DNA of 64,000 nt, from contig CANQGQ010000005.1 of the NCBI GenBank assembly GCA_947623305.1, forward strand, positions 62,001-126,000, written 5' to 3'. Source of the DNA: an uncultured Alistipes sp. GTDB lineage: Bacteria; Bacteroidota; Bacteroidia; Bacteroidales; Rikenellaceae. The translations under genes were made by a program, and so were the position numbers. Positions 63,008 to 64,000 of the stretch are shown piece after piece (positions within the stretch are counted from its first letter, which is position 1; each line of letters begins with the position of its first letter). The notes beneath the pieces were generated by a model. It saw only the letters and a list, made by a program, of their open reading frames with translations, had not been told where the DNA came from and searched no databases.

Positions 63008-63850
63008 TTATTTCAGATCCGTTATCTTGGAAAAATCCTGATCGCCGTAATCGAGGTTCTCGCCGCCCATGCCCCAGATGAAGGTGTAGTTGTGCGTGGC
63101 AGCAGCGCTGTGGATCGACCATTCGGGCGACAATACGGCCTGGTCGTTCTTCATCCAGATGTGGCGGGTTTCTTCGACTTCACCCATCAAGTGGCATACG
63201 GCATGCTCTTCGGGCACTTCGAAATAGAAATAGGCTTCCATTCGGCGCGAATGTACATGGGCCGGCATCGTGTTCCATACGCTGCCCGGCAGCAACTCGG
63301 TCATACCCATCTGCAACTGGCAGGTCGGCAGCACCTGATTGACGATCATCTTGTTGATATTGCGGTCGTTCGAGCCTTCGAGCGATCCCATGTGCGCTAC
63401 GACGGCATCGGCCTTGGTAACCTTCTTGTCGGGATAGTTGCAGTGGGCCGTCGTCGAGTTGAAATAGAACTTGGCCGGATGTTTCGCATCCTTGCTTTCG
63501 AAGATCACTTCGCGATCGCCGCAACCGAGATAGAGGGCCTCCTTGTAATCAAGCTCGAAGGTCGCATCGCCGGCTTTGACGATGCCGGCACCGCCGACAT
63601 TGAAGATGCCCAACTCACGGCGTGTCAAGAAATAGGGAGCTTTCAACGGGTCGATGGCCTCCAATTTCAACTTTTCGTTCACCGGCATGGCACCGCCGAC
63701 GATCATGCGGTCGTACATCGAATAGACCATGTTCACTTCATCGACTGCGAATACTTTCTCGATCAGAAAGTCGCGGCGCAGACGGGCGGTGTCGTAATGC
63801 TTGGCATCTTCGGGATGCGCGGCATAGCGGATTTCGTAATTGGTTTTCAT
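63008..63850 (-). CDS. kduI: 5-keto-4-deoxyuronate isomerase
   Basis: A 280-residue cupin-type zinc isomerase for the unsaturated uronate product of pectate lyases (5-keto-4-deoxyuronate to 2,5-diketo-3-deoxygluconate). Conserved segments: EIRYAAHPEDAKHYDT at the start, FLTRRELGIFNVGGAG, LYLGCGDREVIFES, and the zinc site MPAHVHSRRMEAYFYFEV with two histidines and a glutamate, plus IHSAAATHNYTFIWGMGGEN near the end. The MKTNYEIRY start at 63850 fits the family; the frame is open 14 codons further upstream. Confidence 0.96.
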   Translation of the reverse strand: MKTNYEIRYAAHPEDAKHYDTARLRRDFLIEKVFAVDEVNMVYSMYDRMIVGGAMPVNEKLKLEAIDPLKAPYFLTRRELGIFNVGGAGIVKAGDATFELDYKEALYLGCGDREVIFESKDAKHPAKFYFNSTTAHCNYPDKKVTKADAVVAHMGSLEGSNDRNINKMIVNQVLPTCQLQMGMTELLPGSVWNTMPAHVHSRRMEAYFYFEVPEEHAVCHLMGEVEETRHIWMKNDQAVLSPEWSIHSAAATHNYTFIWGMGGENLDYGDQDFSKITDLK

Positions 63851-63889
63851 ATTGCTTGTAGATTTGTTTGGAGCTGTTTTACATTTATG

Positions 63890-63897
63890 CAAAGATA
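63890..63897 (-). promoter_or_regulatory. Promoter -7 box for kduI-kduD
   Basis: TATCTTTG on the minus strand, 40 bases upstream of the kduI ATG. The remaining bases to 64000 show no gene, repeat or clear operator. Confidence 0.6.
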
Positions 63898-64000
63898 CGA
63901 ATAATCGGCGAACAATAAAACATTTGCCGGCGAATAATTCGCTTTCCGCAATCCGTTCGCCTCGGGCGCAAAAAATCCGCGGTTCCGATGGCTCGAATCG

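Overview
The window looks like a chromosomal piece of a Bacteroidales bacterium, most likely Alistipes or another Rikenellaceae. Many genes are preceded by the Bacteroidetes -7 box TAnnTTTG, several with a TTG -33 element 18-20 bases upstream. Starts follow A-rich leaders rather than Shine-Dalgarno sequences. PorV-type and DcaP-type outer membrane proteins, a PUR-alpha-like DUF3276 protein, DUF4491 and DUF4861 all fit that phylum. A cysteate synthase-like enzyme at the left edge fits the sulfonolipid-making habit of Alistipes. Genes are tightly packed: no gene-free stretch exceeds about 210 bases, and I see no rRNA, tRNA, IS element, prophage or CRISPR array.

Left third (1-24.4 kb): the 3' part of a cysteate synthase-like gene; a small TonB-dependent receptor converging with a DcaP-like porin; a metallophosphoesterase overlapping a RibD-like gene with swapped domains; a TolC/HlyD/two-permease exporter operon without its own ATPase; a phosphoethanolamine transferase with a YtfJ-like periplasmic protein; a PorV-type protein on an apparently leaderless mRNA; fabG diverging from glyA; then an amino-sugar group, glmM - NlpE-like lipoprotein - M20 dipeptidase - inositol-phosphatase-like gene followed by glmS on its own promoter.

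Middle (24.5-49.6 kb), mostly housekeeping: nucleoside phosphorylase, dnaN, a DnaQ/ExoX-like exonuclease, a triple-LysM protein with a periplasmic-binding fold, rex, a RibF lacking its kinase half, and a thioesterase; htpG with a sigma-54-like promoter and palindromic upstream sites; a small orphan membrane protein; dnaE-trxA-aldose epimerase; a DUF368 lipid-carrier flippase-aroE-S41 protease operon; ettA, hisS, rubrerythrin, a CapA-like lipoprotein and two DUF proteins.

Right end (49.8-63.9 kb) is a pectin/uronate locus. uxaC, kdgK, eda, exuT, uxaB and uxaA encode uptake and the full galacturonate route: tagaturonate, altronate, 2-keto-3-deoxygluconate (KDG), KDPG, then pyruvate plus glyceraldehyde-3-phosphate. 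A zinc-ribbon protein, a CE8 pectin methylesterase and a GH43 enzyme follow on the same strand. The convergent genes kduI and kduD handle unsaturated uronates released by lyases and also feed KDG. No polysaccharide lyase, SusC/SusD pair or regulator is visible, so the rest of the pathway must lie elsewhere. Hairpins after eda and uxaB divide the locus into several transcriptional segments.
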